A DNA stretch of 6,044 nucleotides from Aquirhabdus sp. (GTDB lineage Bacteria; Pseudomonadota; Gammaproteobacteria; Pseudomonadales; Moraxellaceae). The notes below the pieces were generated by a model. It saw only the letters and a program-made list of their open reading frames with translations, had not been told where the DNA came from and did not search any database. A program made the position numbers and the translations under genes. This document shows, one piece after another, positions 4,558 through 6,044 of the stretch (its first letter is position 1; the number at the start of each line of letters is the position of its first letter). The stretch spans positions 1 through 6,044 of the forward strand of contig JASLFQ010000244.1 of assembly GCA_030150595.1 (NCBI GenBank), written 5' to 3'.

Positions 4558-6044
4558 ATGACTGCACCTGCACGCCGTACGATCTATCACATTACTTGCG
4601 CCGATGGTTTAGAACGGCTGCTCGCGGAGGAAGTGACGGGACTTGGCGCGACAGTCGTTGATCATCAACCTCCGTTTCAACAAGGGCGTGTGGTGATTGA
4701 AGGCACTTTAGAAACGGCTTATCGCATTTGTTTGTGGTCTCGCCTCGCCTCACGTGTATTGCTCCCGTTATTTACGGTTCAAGTAGAGCGCCAAGATGTG
4801 CGTGATGTGGCTGAAGAACTATTTGAAGCAGCAAAAGATTTTGATTGGTCATTGGTTTTCAGTCCACAAAGTACCTTCGTCGTTCGTATTCAATCTGAAC
4901 GCGATGTAAAGATGAATAGTCAATTTGCCACGTTACGTGTCAAAGACGCTGTGGTTGATAGCTTTATGGACAGCCATGGTCGCCGTCCAAGTATCGATAC
5001 GCAAAATGCAGAAATTACCCTAACCGTTCTCGCTGGATTACGCAGCCACACGTTCAGTTTGGATTTATCAGGCGACAGCTTGCATCGTCGTGGTTATCGC
5101 CATGCGATGACTGATGCACCGCTGAAAGAAAATCTTGCCGCAGCGATTCTACGCCTAGCAGATTGGCATACTGGAAAATACAACACGCTCATCGATCCAA
5201 TGTGTGGTTCGGGAACATTTGTGATCGAAGCAATGATGATGACTGCAGATCGCGCGCCAGGCTTAAATCGTCGTTTTGGCTTCCCGGGCTGGGCTGGTCA
5301 TGATGGCGCGATTTGGCAAAAATTAAAACTTGAAGCGCAAGATCGTTTTGAAGCCGCTGTCGATAAGTTGGTCAATTCTAATGAATACCCATTAGTTGTT
5401 TATGCCTTCGATGCAGACTGGGAAGCAGTGAAAGCGACGCGTACCAATCTGATTGCTGCTGGTTTAGAGCGCTGTTTACCGTTTGTGAAACTCGAAGAAC
5501 GTACACTTGCTGATTGGCCTGATTTCCAATTGCGTGAACATGAAGATAAAGCACTGATTATCACCAATCCTCCATACGGTGAACGCTTGGGTGACAAAGT
5601 CAGCAATCGTGCGCTGTATCAAGGTTTAGGCTATCTCTTACAGAAGTTTGCCCCAAGCCAACACGCAGCGATTATTGCGTCACAAATTGAACAAGCCGAC
5701 GTTTTGCAGCTCAATCACATCAGCAATACGCGTTTAATGAACGGTAAATTGCCGATTTATATTCGTATTGGTGAAATTGCAGCGACTTCAAATAAACCGT
5801 CGTTCTTGCAAGCTTGGCAAACACCGACCATTGAATTCACAGACGAAAATGCAGGTTCAAAAGATTTTATCAATCGTTTAATCAAGAATATTAGCAATCT
5901 CAAGAAACAAGCCGTCCGTGAAGGCGTCAGTAATTTACGTATTTACGATGCGGATTTGCCTGACTTTAACTTGGCAATCGACCTCTATGGCGATCAAGTT
6001 CACGTCCAAGAATATGCGCCACCAAAGATCATTGATCCTGAAAA
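4558..6044 (+). CDS. rlmL: Bifunctional 23S rRNA guanine methyltransferase RlmKL (partial, C-terminus beyond right edge)
   Basis: SAM-dependent enzyme that in E. coli methylates 23S rRNA at G2445 (N2, RlmL half) and G2069 (N7, RlmK half) during 50S assembly. The visible 495 codons begin MTAPARRTIYHITCADGLERLL. They continue through an N-terminal ferredoxin-like/THUMP RNA-binding region (to about residue 160) and SLHRRGYRHAMTDAPLKENLAAA (about 178-200), which leads into the RlmL catalytic domain. That domain has the SAM-binding motif IDPMCGSGTF (212-221) and the catalytic N-P-P-Y motif at 337-340, followed by GERLG. From about residue 436 the RlmK half begins (DFINRLIKNI; then YDADLPDFN near 463-471 and VQEYAPPKIID at the cut end), so the fused form is present. 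E. coli RlmKL has 702 residues, so roughly 200 or more are missing. The ribosome-binding site is weak (GGA, 7 bases before the ATG). It is read rightwards, divergent from the DUF962 gene. Confidence 0.95.
   Translation, partial: MTAPARRTIYHITCADGLERLLAEEVTGLGATVVDHQPPFQQGRVVIEGTLETAYRICLWSRLASRVLLPLFTVQVERQDVRDVAEELFEAAKDFDWSLVFSPQSTFVVRIQSERDVKMNSQFATLRVKDAVVDSFMDSHGRRPSIDTQNAEITLTVLAGLRSHTFSLDLSGDSLHRRGYRHAMTDAPLKENLAAAILRLADWHTGKYNTLIDPMCGSGTFVIEAMMMTADRAPGLNRRFGFPGWAGHDGAIWQKLKLEAQDRFEAAVDKLVNSNEYPLVVYAFDADWEAVKATRTNLIAAGLERCLPFVKLEERTLADWPDFQLREHEDKALIITNPPYGERLGDKVSNRALYQGLGYLLQKFAPSQHAAIIASQIEQADVLQLNHISNTRLMNGKLPIYIRIGEIAATSNKPSFLQAWQTPTIEFTDENAGSKDFINRLIKNISNLKKQAVREGVSNLRIYDADLPDFNLAIDLYGDQVHVQEYAPPKIIDPE

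Noticed and set aside
5400..5606. 68-residue minus-strand open frame
   Set aside because: It is antisense to the catalytic domain of RlmKL, including the N-P-P-Y motif; there is no independent support.

Overview
The window looks like chromosomal DNA of a gammaproteobacterium of the Moraxellaceae, most likely Acinetobacter. This is inferred from the moderate-to-low GC content and AT-rich intergenic DNA, a fused RlmKL-type methyltransferase, and an aromatic-acid-type efflux operon in the order FUSC / DUF1656 / HlyD. It rests on recognised protein features only; no database search was possible.

Layout: everything from 1 to about 4395 is transcribed leftwards (minus strand), and the last gene (4558 to the right edge) is transcribed rightwards. 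In the order of leftward transcription: a small DUF962/Mpo1-like membrane protein (4395-4030); a roughly 150-bp non-coding stretch of nested inverted repeats (3873-4023); thiamine-phosphate synthase ThiE (start re-assigned to the GTG at 3849, end 3211); then a tight three-gene efflux operon. The operon consists of an AaeB-like FUSC inner-membrane transporter (3138-1009), a DUF1656/AaeX-like small membrane protein (1012-782, overlapping its neighbour by 4 bases) and an AaeA-like HlyD membrane fusion protein (775 to beyond the left edge). Divergent from DUF962, across a 162-bp intergenic region, starts the rRNA methyltransferase RlmKL (rlmL), which is cut by the right edge.

How the genes work together: the three left-hand genes form one coupled unit that probably exports aromatic carboxylic acids or similar amphipathic compounds from the cytoplasm, or from the inner membrane, to the periplasm. 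No outer-membrane channel or LysR regulator is visible here; they may lie beyond the left edge or elsewhere. ThiE (thiamine synthesis), the DUF962 protein (possibly lipid related) and RlmKL (23S rRNA guanine methylation) are housekeeping or unlinked functions. I see no phage, CRISPR, tRNA, rRNA or transposase gene. Nothing here amounts to a clearly new biological system. The most unusual structure is the inverted-repeat element immediately upstream of thiE.
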